From NCBI GenBank assembly GCA_028280785.1, contig JANQLF010000203.1:1-48224 (forward strand): a stretch of DNA of 48,224 nucleotides, written 5' to 3'. The notes beneath the pieces were generated by a model that was given only the letters and a program-made list of their open reading frames with translations, had not been told where the DNA came from and did no database searches. Position 1 is the stretch's first letter. Each line of letters starts with the position of its first letter. The position numbers and the translations under genes are program-made. This DNA comes from Planctomycetota bacterium. Its GTDB lineage: Bacteria > Planctomycetota > UBA11346. Positions 25,901 through 34,472 of the stretch are shown here, one piece after another.

Positions 25901-28114
25901 TTATTTGGGGAAGAGTTTTTTGATCGTCGATGGATCAATTTCGATGATCAATGAGCGGGTGACCACCAATAAATTCTTCATCCCTTTGCGACTGCGAATG
26001 CGCCAGGCCAAAAATCCAATTTTATCCTCAGGCCAATAGGTATCGCCTTGACGTGGTAAATATAAACGGCGACCTTGGACTTGCCATTCACCTTCAGGGC
26101 TTTGCGGGATTACTTTCATCTCTTTTTTGATTTCGCCAAAGCGACCGGATTTATCGATGTAATATTTCACAAAACGTTCACCATTATGCCAATAGGTGAT
26201 ATAGGTATTATAATCTTTATCTTGGACCGTGAATTGATGAAAATGAATTTGTGCATCAATACTGTCGGTGAGTTCCATTTCTTTATCGTATTTTTGTAAT
26301 TTATTATCTTCGGTGGTGATGTAGAGACCGCCACGTGCATACATGGCATCACGACCGATAAAGGTGTCATAAAAACTTTGTTTGGTGTGCTCAGTTTTAG
26401 GGATAAGTCGTCCAGCAAAACGATTAAATCGTCCGCGTTTAAAGCTCGCCCAATTAGGCATGTGCCAATGGCTAACCGCTTGATCGTTGGGCGTGGTGCG
26501 GCCATCGCGAATAATGCGACCGTCACCTAAAGAAAAATATAACCAGTCGCGTCCGTTAAAATACAGGCGGCCAAAATTATGATAGTGATGAATGGCGACA
26601 GCATAATCGATACCATTATCAGGGGTTGCCACGTCAACGGTGTGGCTATCGCCATTCTCATAAAAAATGACAATTTGGTGTTTCCATTTTGATCGCTTAT
26701 TCTTTTTATCTACTGTCTCGACTTCATAATGCAGTGCATACGGGTTAATCATCTTCACGTAACCAGGGCCACCTGACCAGAATTTTTTACCATAATAATT
26801 ATACATATGATTGTGATGATCGCTGGTAACTAAGCGAATGCCGTTATCGCGTACTTCCATCGAATGAATATTTTTATCAGCTTCAATGAATTTTTCACTG
26901 CTGACTTTATCTTCACTGAAATCATGGATGGTGGCGATATTGTCCTTCCATGACAGGAATGAGTCATAGCGCTGCCCATTTAAGACGATGCCACCTTCAA
27001 TTTCATAAGCGTTATCAAATTTTTTCGCAGCGAGATCTTCCCATCGATAAGCGACGGTTTTGTAGACTGTTTTTTCTGCGCCTTTTTTGGTTACTGTGCC
27101 GAATAAATCGACTTCATCCTTTTCTTTGATGGTAACGCCACCGATGCGTACGAGTAACCATTTATCAGTCGCCCACAGATGAGTATGTTTAGTATATTTG
27201 CCTGGAATGACGTGTTCTTGGCCATTGCGTTGAATGAAACGTAATTGTTTTAAATCGCCAGTTTGATAAACGCCGTAGCCGAAGCGACCAACACCGTAAC
27301 GAATATCTTGGCGTTTTTGTCCGCGAATTATTTGCCAGCGATTGCTGCGTGAATTACGCGCGAGTAACCAATTGCCATTGGTGCCGATGGCACGTGCGGT
27401 ACGACAATCACCAACATGAATCGGTTGGCGGCCAGGTCGACAAATGAAGGTGTAATCAGCACGTCGGTCGCTGGCGCGAATGCAAAAAGCGATGGCACTG
27501 CCATCATGGGCAATCGCTGATTGCGTATCGAAGCGTCCTTGCATGGCTAGATCAGTAGGGATCCAACCTGTTTTCATCAAGCTTTCTTTATTTTCTAAAT
27601 CAAGAATGGCGACGCGCCAAAAATAAGTGATGTCTGGTGCCTGGCCGCGTGAATTGCCTTCCATGACTCCCATAAAGCGACCGTCTTGGGTTAGGGCGGT
27701 TTGCTCACCATAAAATGGTAATTGCACCGACGATTTGGTAGGTCGCCCTTCGGGATCAATAAAATGCACACGATTATTGCAGACGACTGCGGAATAATCT
27801 TTAAAGTCATAATAAGTGCGTGGCTCGTAGGGAAATGCATAAACAGGATTGCCAATAAATGATTTACCTAAGGGCGATTCATATTCGACGTCAGCTTCTT
27901 GGGCTTCGACCCATCCTTGTAATTGTAAAGCTGACCAGAAATCACGATCTTTATAAAATTGCTTATAATCTTTTTTAATGCTGCTGCGTAATTCTGATAA
28001 TTCTTCTTTAGACCACGATTTTTTCCCATCCTCGATGGTATTCCCAAAGAGATCTTCTTCTGCGCCAAGATGGAGGCACAAGAATAAGCTGAGCCCGATG
28101 AGTAAATATTTAAT
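25901..28114 (-). CDS. Large exported beta-rich protein, apparently starting at ATT
   Basis: A 737-residue protein with no recognised family. If translation begins at the ATT at 28114, residues 1-18 form a clean signal peptide (MKYLLIGLSLFLCLHLGA) with mature protein from EEDLFG. The rest is rich in aromatic and charged residues, with many short segments such as YFWRVAILDLENK, WLYFSLGDGRIIRDG and GGLYITTEDNKLQKYDKEME that suggest beta-propeller blades. A longer in-frame extension to 28174 would overlap kdsA by 65 bases and spoil the signal peptide. It lies between kdsA and coaC-waaA on one strand, so a role in envelope biogenesis is possible but unproven. Confidence 0.65.
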   Translation of the reverse strand: MKYLLIGLSLFLCLHLGAEEDLFGNTIEDGKKSWSKEELSELRSSIKKDYKQFYKDRDFWSALQLQGWVEAQEADVEYESPLGKSFIGNPVYAFPYEPRTYYDFKDYSAVVCNNRVHFIDPEGRPTKSSVQLPFYGEQTALTQDGRFMGVMEGNSRGQAPDITYFWRVAILDLENKESLMKTGWIPTDLAMQGRFDTQSAIAHDGSAIAFCIRASDRRADYTFICRPGRQPIHVGDCRTARAIGTNGNWLLARNSRSNRWQIIRGQKRQDIRYGVGRFGYGVYQTGDLKQLRFIQRNGQEHVIPGKYTKHTHLWATDKWLLVRIGGVTIKEKDEVDLFGTVTKKGAEKTVYKTVAYRWEDLAAKKFDNAYEIEGGIVLNGQRYDSFLSWKDNIATIHDFSEDKVSSEKFIEADKNIHSMEVRDNGIRLVTSDHHNHMYNYYGKKFWSGGPGYVKMINPYALHYEVETVDKKNKRSKWKHQIVIFYENGDSHTVDVATPDNGIDYAVAIHHYHNFGRLYFNGRDWLYFSLGDGRIIRDGRTTPNDQAVSHWHMPNWASFKRGRFNRFAGRLIPKTEHTKQSFYDTFIGRDAMYARGGLYITTEDNKLQKYDKEMELTDSIDAQIHFHQFTVQDKDYNTYITYWHNGERFVKYYIDKSGRFGEIKKEMKVIPQSPEGEWQVQGRRLYLPRQGDTYWPEDKIGFLAWRIRSRKGMKNLLVVTRSLIIEIDPSTIKKLFPK

Positions 28115-28967
28115 GATCTGCCTCCTGTGCTGGGGCGGGTCGACCGATGGCCTGATGAATAGCCAAGAGGTCATCTAATAACGCTTCGAGCTTGGCTGTT
28201 GGGACCATATTTGGCCCGTCGCTCAAGGCTGATTGTGGCTGGTCATGTGTTTCCATGAAGATCCCTTCGACGCCAACGGCCATTGCGGCACGCATCAGGC
28301 TCGGGGCGAGGTGACCAGCGCCACCAGATTTTGAACCCAAGCCACCGGGCGCTTGGACGCTGTGGGTGCCATCATAAATGACCGGCACCCCAAGTGAGCG
28401 CATGATGCTTAGACTGCGCATATCAGAGACCAAGGTGTTGTAACCGAAACTCGTTCCACGCTCTATCAATACGAGATCTGTGCCGCCAGCACTGTGGAAT
28501 TTGTCGACAAGATTTTTGCAGTCCCAAGGAGCCATGAATTGGCCCTTCTTGATCGAGCAGGGCATGCCGCTTTCAGCACAGGCCACGATCAGGTCGGTCT
28601 GACGAGAGAGCAGGGCCGGTACTTGCAGGAGGTCTACTACTTCAGCAGCGGCCTTCACTTGATAAGGCTCGTGAATATCAGTGGTTACAGGTAAGCCATA
28701 GTCTTGTTTCACGCGAGCCAGGATCTTGAGACCCTCGTCTAAGCCGGGGCCACGATAGGAATCTATGCTGGTGCGATTGGCTTTATCAAAGCTCGCTTTA
28801 AAGATGATGGGAATGTTTTTGGCTTCAGCGATGCCTTTGAGCTGCTCAGCCATGCGTAAAATATGGTCTTCACTTTCGATGACACAGGGGCCCATGATAA
28901 ATACAGGAAGTGCTCCACCAATTTCAACCTGTTCTGAAATCTTAACTGATTTAATAGCTGTATTCAT
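28110..28967 (-). CDS. kdsA: 3-deoxy-8-phosphooctulonate synthase (Kdo8P synthase)
   Basis: A 285-residue KdsA of normal length. Signatures include FIMGPCVIESEDHILRMAEQ, FKASFDKANRTSIDSYRGPG, DIHEPYQ, LLSRQTDLIVACAESGMP, IKKGQFMAPWD and the C-terminal MRAAMAVGVEGIFMETHDQP. It condenses arabinose 5-phosphate with phosphoenolpyruvate to give Kdo 8-phosphate, the precursor of the sugar that WaaA transfers. It is the first gene of the kdsA-propeller-coaC-waaA series, and a divergent SPOR-domain gene starts about 110 bases away. Confidence 0.95.
   Translation of the reverse strand: MNTAIKSVKISEQVEIGGALPVFIMGPCVIESEDHILRMAEQLKGIAEAKNIPIIFKASFDKANRTSIDSYRGPGLDEGLKILARVKQDYGLPVTTDIHEPYQVKAAAEVVDLLQVPALLSRQTDLIVACAESGMPCSIKKGQFMAPWDCKNLVDKFHSAGGTDLVLIERGTSFGYNTLVSDMRSLSIMRSLGVPVIYDGTHSVQAPGGLGSKSGGAGHLAPSLMRAAMAVGVEGIFMETHDQPQSALSDGPNMVPTAKLEALLDDLLAIHQAIGRPAPAQEADH
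28112..28126 (-). promoter_or_regulatory. Shine-Dalgarno and ATT start overlapping the kdsA stop
   Basis: AGGAGG (complement of 28121-28126) lies six bases before an ATT at 28114-28112 on the minus strand. The last T of this ATT is the first base of the kdsA stop codon TAA (28112-28110). The spacing is ideal, no ATG, GTG or TTG is available nearby in this frame, and the coding sequence that follows is a typical signal peptide. Confidence 0.65.
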
Positions 28968-29076
28968 GCATTGATCTTAGATTAAACGCAGCCTGTGGCT
29001 AGCGTAGGACCCGCTCGTTTGCGAATAGAAATCATTGACTTGTACCGTCGCTGTGAATGCCCAAGCTGCGACTTCA

Positions 29077-30330
29077 ATGGCCGGTTTTTTTCCATGGATA
29101 AGACAACATTCAGGTGGCGTACTTGCTGCTTGTGTTTCCGTGATGGCCATCGCTGGCATTAGTTTTTTTGTCTTAGCCTTTCAAGAGTGTCGCTTTGCCC
29201 CAGCTGCGGGCGCAACCTGGCAATATCAGTTGACCACTGAACTGTTTAAATTTAAAGAAGACGGAACACTGGGCGATTGCGAAGCGCGTTTATCGCATGA
29301 TTTAGATTTATTGTGCTTGAATAATGATAATGAAATTGCCTTGGTCAGCGCCGAACAGCGCAGTCGCGGTAATGGCCGCGTTGAAATGAATCGCATGCAT
29401 GTTTCACCCAAGGGCCAAGTCAGTCGCTATTTAAATGATGAAGTCTTAAATAATTCTGGCCAACTTGTTGGTCATTTTTTTGACTTTAATTTATTTCCAC
29501 TACCCGAAGGTTTAGAACAATCATGGTCAGTACCGATGGTCTATGGGATTTTACCACCACAAAAAAATCAGGTGGTAGCCTCGGTCAAACGTGTTCGCAA
29601 CGGCAGTCGTCCTAAATTTCAATTAACCTTTCCGCCAGTGGCCTGGGTTAAGAAAAGCCCTAAAGATTTTTATTCACAAATCAGTTCCTTTCGCTGTGAT
29701 TATGTCTTCGATATCAAGCGCGGCATTATTGAAGAAGCGCACATCGATTTTGTCTTCGCTCGTGAGCGTCCGCATCCTGAAAATGTGCGTCAGTACAAAG
29801 TGCGCATGAAACTTTTATTATCAGATTATGGCAAGCTCGATAATTTAATTGCAGGTCGTGACATGGCCTTATCGGTCGAAGCGTTGCAAAATGCATACAA
29901 TAAGGATCAGCTAGAACGAGTGCGTGAAATATTAGCTCAATTAGATGGAGTAGATTTAGAAGCCTTGCATCCGTCGCTCAAGTTAATTTATGATTCGATT
30001 AAGCGCGAATCACAAACCGAGCAACGTCGTGAACGAGCGCGACCACAGCGAACACAACAACAAACACAACAGCAGCAAACCCAGCGCACGCCAGCACAGT
30101 CGGGTCGCTATGCCTTACAAATTGCCAGTATTGGTCTCGACCGCAAATCTGCTGGGCTGCGTGAAGTGGAAAAAATAAAACGCCAAGGCTATAATGCTTT
30201 TTTAGGTAAACGTAATAATTATTATATCATTTGCGTTGGGCCTTATGAGCAAAAAGAAGCGGCTGTCCGTGATACATTTTTACAACGTGATCCTGATAAT
30301 CCGCCCATTTGGGTAAGCCTGCAGCGATGA
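29077..30330 (+). CDS. Membrane-anchored protein with C-terminal SPOR domain
   Basis: A frame opens at a TTG at 29035, but the ATG at 29077 is the likelier start (417 residues). An N-terminal anchor (GGVLAACVSVMAIAGISFFV) is followed by a beta-rich middle region, a low-complexity Q/R/T linker (QRTQQQTQQQQTQRTPAQ) and a SPOR-like C-terminus (SGRYALQIASIGLDRKSAGL, YYIICVGPYEQKEAAV, FLQRDPDNPPIWV). SPOR domains bind denuded peptidoglycan at division septa. The stop overlaps the ispE start (ATGA), so it is the first gene of a plus-strand operon. A role in cell-wall or division functions is inferred. Confidence 0.75.
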   Translation: MAGFFPWIRQHSGGVLAACVSVMAIAGISFFVLAFQECRFAPAAGATWQYQLTTELFKFKEDGTLGDCEARLSHDLDLLCLNNDNEIALVSAEQRSRGNGRVEMNRMHVSPKGQVSRYLNDEVLNNSGQLVGHFFDFNLFPLPEGLEQSWSVPMVYGILPPQKNQVVASVKRVRNGSRPKFQLTFPPVAWVKKSPKDFYSQISSFRCDYVFDIKRGIIEEAHIDFVFARERPHPENVRQYKVRMKLLLSDYGKLDNLIAGRDMALSVEALQNAYNKDQLERVREILAQLDGVDLEALHPSLKLIYDSIKRESQTEQRRERARPQRTQQQTQQQQTQRTPAQSGRYALQIASIGLDRKSAGLREVEKIKRQGYNAFLGKRNNYYIICVGPYEQKEAAVRDTFLQRDPDNPPIWVSLQR

Positions 30331-31127
30331 GCTTGCGCCAACAGCATCTTCTCGCGCCAGCTAAAATTAATACCTTTTTAGAAATTATTGCCCAGCGCGA
30401 TGACGGTTTCCATGAATTGGAAACGATCTTTCAATGTATCGATCTCGCTGATGAGATTGATATTGTTGAAACTGATGCGCATCGCGAAACTCGCATTGTG
30501 TATACCAATGCCGCGATGTCATTTGGTGAACAGGATATTTGTTGGCGAGCAGCAGAATTAATGCGTCAGCATAAGGATGACATACCTGGTCTCGAAATAA
30601 GTATCACTAAGCATATTCCAGTTGGTGCAGGCTTAGGTGGGGCATCAAGCGATGCCGCGGCTATTATAAAAACATTGGCCACTTGGTATAACCTTGAAGA
30701 GCAACAATTACATGATTTTGCACTAAGATTGGGTTCGGATGTGCCGTTTTTTTTACACGGTGGCTGTGCCTATGCACGTGGCCGCGGCGAGGTCCTCGAG
30801 GCATTACAACCGATTATTCAAGACCCAATCTATTTAATCATACCACCTCAAGGTTTGGAAACCGCAGCGGTTTTTGCTGCATTAAGCAGCGCAGAGCGTG
30901 GACCACGGCAAGCAATTGGTGCTGATACGGCACAGCAACGCTTTGCCAATCGTTTGGAAGCGGCCAGTCGTCGCTTAAGCACCGAGCTCGACGATTTATT
31001 TCAGCAAGCGACCGATAAAGGTCTTGAAATACATATGAGTGGTAGTGGCAGTGCGTGTTTTGCATTTGATCCGCTTGCTGAAAACTTAGAAGGTGTGCGT
31101 GTCCTAAGTGTGAAAGCGCGCAATTAA
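30327..31127 (+). CDS. ispE: 4-diphosphocytidyl-2-C-methyl-D-erythritol kinase
   Basis: A 266-residue GHMP kinase. The N-terminal LLAPAKINTFLEIIAQRDDG with the catalytic lysine, the GHMP motif IPVGAGLGGASSDAAAIIKT and the C-terminal MSGSGSACFAF identify IspE of the non-mevalonate isoprenoid pathway. It phosphorylates CDP-methylerythritol at the 2-position. A longer frame starts at 30309, but the ATG at 30327 that overlaps the SPOR gene stop is better. Its stop overlaps the following ATG as TAATG, so three genes form a tight operon. Confidence 0.93.
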   Translation: MSLRQQHLLAPAKINTFLEIIAQRDDGFHELETIFQCIDLADEIDIVETDAHRETRIVYTNAAMSFGEQDICWRAAELMRQHKDDIPGLEISITKHIPVGAGLGGASSDAAAIIKTLATWYNLEEQQLHDFALRLGSDVPFFLHGGCAYARGRGEVLEALQPIIQDPIYLIIPPQGLETAAVFAALSSAERGPRQAIGADTAQQRFANRLEAASRRLSTELDDLFQQATDKGLEIHMSGSGSACFAFDPLAENLEGVRVLSVKARN

Positions 31128-31900
31128 TGTGGTCGCGTTTTCTCCAAGTCTTTAAAGATATTGATGAGCGGGAATTCGACGCTGATGATCAATCGCGGTC
31201 GCGGATACCCATTGCCTTAACGGTTGCCGGTGTTTGTTTATTGCTGGTACATTATTTGAAATTTGATGATGTCTTTTTATATGTTTTAGAATTATACGGA
31301 CGTGATGCAGCCATAAAATCATTAGGTGAATATCGTGAATTATCATGTCACCTGTGGTGGAGCTTTATGCATCTTATTGCTTTTTTAGTTATTCCCCTGG
31401 TGACCATCAAATGGATTCTGAAGGACTCGTTCAGCCATTATCATTTAGGCTGGGGAGATGTTCATAAACATTGGCTTGGCTACCTTGCCTTACTTAGTCC
31501 GATTATGATTTTTATTATTTTGGTCACGGTTTTTCGCGATGACTTTTCGCAACATTACCCATTTTATTCACATGCTGGTCGCAGTGTCTTTGATTTTGTC
31601 GCTTGGGAGCTGTCTTATATCATCCAATTTATTGCCTTGGAGTTTTTCTTCCGTGGCTTTTTATTGGGAGCCTGTAAACGGCAACTCGGTAGCAATGCTA
31701 TCTTTGTTATGATGCTGCCGTATTTAATGCTGCACTTCCCGAAATTATGGCTCGAAGCGAGTGGCGCGTTGTTGTTCGGATTATTCCTTGGCATGCTTGC
31801 CTTGCGCTCACGCAGCATTTGGGGCGGTGTCTTGGTGCACGTAACGATCGCGGTCAGTATGGATATCGCAGCGTTGATAAAACGCGGAGATATCTTTTAA
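31127..31900 (+). CDS. CPBP-family intramembrane metalloprotease
   Basis: A 257-residue integral membrane protein with about seven hydrophobic segments. The CPBP (Abi, Rce1-like) motifs are FIALEFFFRGFLLG, in which the usual E-E-x3-R becomes L-E-x3-R (only one Glu), LMLHFPK and GGVLVHVTIAVSMD, giving the conserved His residues. Family members are prenyl-protein or bacteriocin-self-immunity proteases. The second Glu of the E-E pair is replaced by Leu, so activity is not assured. It is the last gene of the SPOR-ispE operon and ends just before a strong hairpin. Confidence 0.8.
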   Translation: MWSRFLQVFKDIDEREFDADDQSRSRIPIALTVAGVCLLLVHYLKFDDVFLYVLELYGRDAAIKSLGEYRELSCHLWWSFMHLIAFLVIPLVTIKWILKDSFSHYHLGWGDVHKHWLGYLALLSPIMIFIILVTVFRDDFSQHYPFYSHAGRSVFDFVAWELSYIIQFIALEFFFRGFLLGACKRQLGSNAIFVMMLPYLMLHFPKLWLEASGALLFGLFLGMLALRSRSIWGGVLVHVTIAVSMDIAALIKRGDIF

Positions 31901-31919
31901 AGATGAACGCCAATCCGTC

Positions 31920-31953
31920 GCGCGTATAGAAATGCCGTCATTTCTATACGCGC
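31920..31953. terminator. Bidirectional hairpin between convergent genes
   Basis: GCGCGTATAGAAATG (31920-31934) and CATTTCTATACGCGC (31939-31953) form a perfect 15-bp stem with a CCGT loop. It lies 20 bases after the CPBP stop and before the convergent BlaI-type gene. There is no T-run directly after it on either strand, so termination may need Rho or may not be intrinsic; the function as an end signal is inferred from position. Confidence 0.6.
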
Positions 31954-32018
31954 TTTGGAAAGCACGCGTCACCACCCGTAACGCGATGCGTCAACACGCA
32001 ACGAGAACGGTTATGTAG

Positions 32019-32360
32019 TTATGCTACAGCGACTTCTTCGACTTGATTGCTTGGCTGTAATTTGCCAATCATATCTTCGTAAGAACCGAAAAAGAAATCG
32101 TCGCAAATTTGTTGCAACATAGATTCTTTATATTCAGTTTCGCTTACGATAGGTGAAAATACGTGGCTGCGTCCTGCTGGATTTTGGCTAAGTATTTTGC
32201 GACGAACAAGATTGCGCATAACCGTTAAAACTGTGGTATATGCTAATTGTGGAGCCTCTGGCTCTCCGTTTAAGGCATCGTGAACATCATGCACAGTGCA
32301 GTCGCCTTTATTCCAGACGAAATTCATGATACGTAGTTGTAGTGGGCCGATGATTTCCAT
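32019..32360 (-). CDS. BlaI/MecI/CopY-family repressor
   Basis: A 113-residue winged-helix repressor. LQLRIMNFVWNKGDCTVHDV and the recognition segment LAYTTVLTVMRNLVRRKIL are characteristic, as is the following GRSHVFSPIVSE. BlaI proteins repress beta-lactamase or stress genes and are cut by a membrane protease (BlaR). No BlaR, beta-lactamase or copper gene is nearby, so the target is unknown. AAGGAG precedes the start, which lies 14 bases after the preceding gene on the same strand; the two are probably an operon. Confidence 0.85.
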   Translation of the reverse strand: MEIIGPLQLRIMNFVWNKGDCTVHDVHDALNGEPEAPQLAYTTVLTVMRNLVRRKILSQNPAGRSHVFSPIVSETEYKESMLQQICDDFFFGSYEDMIGKLQPSNQVEEVAVA

Positions 32361-32374
32361 GGCGTTCTCCTTGG

Positions 32375-32857
32375 TCAGGTGTTGGTGTGAATGGGTTGAC
32401 GGAGGCGAGAGTCAGATCCCGAATCCGATAGGTGATTGTCTTCGAATAGCGCACGTAATTGAAAAACGCTTTCCAACACGTGCTCTTCTTTAATAAATCC
32501 GTTTTCTGAAATACTTTCCAATAATTCGGCACTTTTAATTAAACCATCAAAAATTGCTTGGACATCGTCGATACGCTGAGCAGCGACACTAATTAACATA
32601 CGACGATGTTGGCCAAGCAGTTCCGTTAATAATTCAAAATAAGATTGATCAGCATATTGTAATATTTTTTGTGCTGCACGAATTGATTCAGCGACGTAGC
32701 TCGGTTCGCATTGTTCAAGGCAATGTTTTAAAATGCCTTGATAATAAAAAATGCTACGGCGTAAATGAAAGTCGTTATTGAGATGGGTATTCATCAGAGC
32801 ATCTCCATTGTTCGTGGCGATTGAATCGTCAAGCAAATGAGTGTGCTTAGGCAGCAT
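32375..32857 (-). CDS. Hypothetical helical protein paired with the BlaI-type repressor
   Basis: A 160-residue frame that is mostly amphipathic helix (RAAQKILQYADQSYFELLTE, RIDDVQAIFDGLIKSAELLE) with no signal peptide. The ATG at 32857 has GAGGAG seven bases upstream; another ATG at 32794 with GGAG upstream gives 139 residues and starts at MNTHLNNDFHLRRSIFYY, where the structured part begins. It is divergent from the NtrC-type regulator with about 76 bases between starts. I do not recognise the family; its operon with a repressor suggests a regulatory or sensor role. Confidence 0.6.
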   Translation of the reverse strand: MLPKHTHLLDDSIATNNGDALMNTHLNNDFHLRRSIFYYQGILKHCLEQCEPSYVAESIRAAQKILQYADQSYFELLTELLGQHRRMLISVAAQRIDDVQAIFDGLIKSAELLESISENGFIKEEHVLESVFQLRALFEDNHLSDSGSDSRLRQPIHTNT

Positions 32858-32933
32858 GTGCGAGCTCCTCTGATGCTTGAGTCATAGGGTCATTGCGTAC
32901 AACCATAGGTATGCGAATAGGGGCCAATCGCTT

Positions 32934-34307
32934 ATGACTGATTTTCGCGTCATGGTTGTTGATGACGACGCGGAATTGCTGCGCGTCACCGGCGACGTAT
33001 TGACGTCCGCCGGTTATGATGTGATGCGTGCCAGCAGTGGCGATGAAGCGATCACGACCTTGAAGGCTGAGCACATCGACACCATTGTCTTGGATATGAT
33101 GCTGGGCAAAGACAGTGGCCTTGAGGTGATGGCGCAAGTTAAACAAATCTCGCCCATGACTGAAATTATTATTGCCACTGGTTACGCGACCGTTGAGACC
33201 GCTGTGCAAGCGATGAGTCGCGGTGCTTTTCAATATTTGTCCAAGCCCGTGAACATGCCCGAATTGTTGTTGTTGGTTGAACGTGCCACGCGCAAAGCTC
33301 GCGATGCCTACGATAAAGAAATGTTGGCTGAGCGTTTGCGGCGCAAAGACGACCGACAAATTCAAGCTGGCATGGTCGTTGCCTCGCCCTTGATGCGCGC
33401 GGCTTTGGAAGAAGTCGGCGACATGGCTGAGCTTGATAAACCGATCATGATTTTTGGTGAAACTGGAACCGGTAAAGAAGTTGTTGCTAATTTTATTCAT
33501 CAAAACAGTAACCGTAAAGACGGACCGTTTAATATTATTAATTGCGCGACCTTGACCGAATCCTTGGTCGACGCTGAATTGTTTGGCTACGAAAAAGGAG
33601 CCTTTACCGGCGCTGATAAAGCGCGCCCCGGTATTATAGCCGCGTCGCACGAGGGCACCCTGTTTCTTGACGAAATTGGTGACATTTCGGCTGCCGCCCA
33701 AGTGCGCCTTTTGCGCTTTTTGGAAAACGGCGTGGTGCGCCCCGTTGGTGGTGATCGCGAGCGAAAATTTAATGTGCGCATTATTGCGGCGACGCATAAA
33801 GATTTGACGGCCGAAATTAGTGCCGGTCGTTTTCGTGAAGACCTTTATCATCGCTTGGTTGTTTTTGATGTGCAGCTGCCGCCCTTGCGCGAGCGCGCTG
33901 AAGACATCAAACCCTTGGTTGAATATTTTTTGAAGTCGTTCCCCAACCACGATGTTACTACGCTTGATGATGAGGCTGTTGCCGTGTTGCAGCAACAAAC
34001 GTGGACGGGAAATATTCGCGAACTGCGCAACGAAACCGAACGAGCCTGGTTGCGTGCACGGCGCCGCGAAGCGACAAGTTTGAGTAGTGAAGATTTTAGG
34101 TTGAGCAGTGATGCCGGTGAAGCCCAGGGCGAGTTCGGTGGTTATGGCCGCATCTCGATGCAGGAGGCCGAGCTCTTGCATGTACGCCATGTCCTCGGCT
34201 TGTGCGATAACAACAAGCGGCGGGCAGCTAAGATTCTTGGCATCAGTGAGCGTCATATTTATCGTCTTTTGCGTGCTGCTGAGGAACTCGAAGAGTCAGG
34301 CAACTAA
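32934..34307 (+). CDS. NtrC-family sigma54 response regulator
   Basis: A 457-residue regulator with a receiver (VMVVDDDAELLR, phospho-Asp in IVLDMMLGK, ATGYATVETAVQAM, LSKPV), the AAA+ domain (Walker A FGETGTGKEVVA, GAFTGA loop, Walker B GTLFLDEIGDIS) and a C-terminal Fis-type helix-turn-helix (NNKRRAAKILGISERHIYRL). It activates sigma54 promoters when phosphorylated. A frame extends upstream to 32877, but the ATG at 32934 immediately precedes the receiver. The hybrid histidine kinase gene converges on it from 34473, and the two may form a pair. The opposite strand has a 1.4-kb open frame here, taken to be a shadow. Confidence 0.93.
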   Translation: MTDFRVMVVDDDAELLRVTGDVLTSAGYDVMRASSGDEAITTLKAEHIDTIVLDMMLGKDSGLEVMAQVKQISPMTEIIIATGYATVETAVQAMSRGAFQYLSKPVNMPELLLLVERATRKARDAYDKEMLAERLRRKDDRQIQAGMVVASPLMRAALEEVGDMAELDKPIMIFGETGTGKEVVANFIHQNSNRKDGPFNIINCATLTESLVDAELFGYEKGAFTGADKARPGIIAASHEGTLFLDEIGDISAAAQVRLLRFLENGVVRPVGGDRERKFNVRIIAATHKDLTAEISAGRFREDLYHRLVVFDVQLPPLRERAEDIKPLVEYFLKSFPNHDVTTLDDEAVAVLQQQTWTGNIRELRNETERAWLRARRREATSLSSEDFRLSSDAGEAQGEFGGYGRISMQEAELLHVRHVLGLCDNNKRRAAKILGISERHIYRLLRAAEELEESGN

Positions 34308-34472
34308 GCCCAACGCCTTCTCTACAACACAATTCGTGCCAAAAAGTCGACGATGTCTAAACCATTGTTGTATAAGGGCTTAATATTATGCCCTGAAAAG
34401 GGTATGCTGTGTAGGTCCTAGTCGCAGTCAGGGGACTGACACCCATGTCATACCGAATTATGAGCCTATGTG
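34308..34472. other. Hairpin-rich intergenic space between convergent regulators
   Basis: No gene is seen in these 165 bases. TACAACA near 34322 is complementary to TGTTGTA near 34366, AGGGC to GCCCT around TTAATATTAT (34375-34394), and CAGTC to GACTG around AGGG (34424-34437). The stems could be terminators for both genes or parts of a structured RNA. No T-run follows. Confidence 0.4.

Noticed and set aside
32847-34256. A 469-codon open frame on the minus strand opposite the NtrC-type regulator.
   Set aside because: It is antisense to an unmistakable gene, has no recognisable domain, and its low-complexity composition (N, H, F, Q, G rich) is what a reversed GC-skewed coding frame gives.
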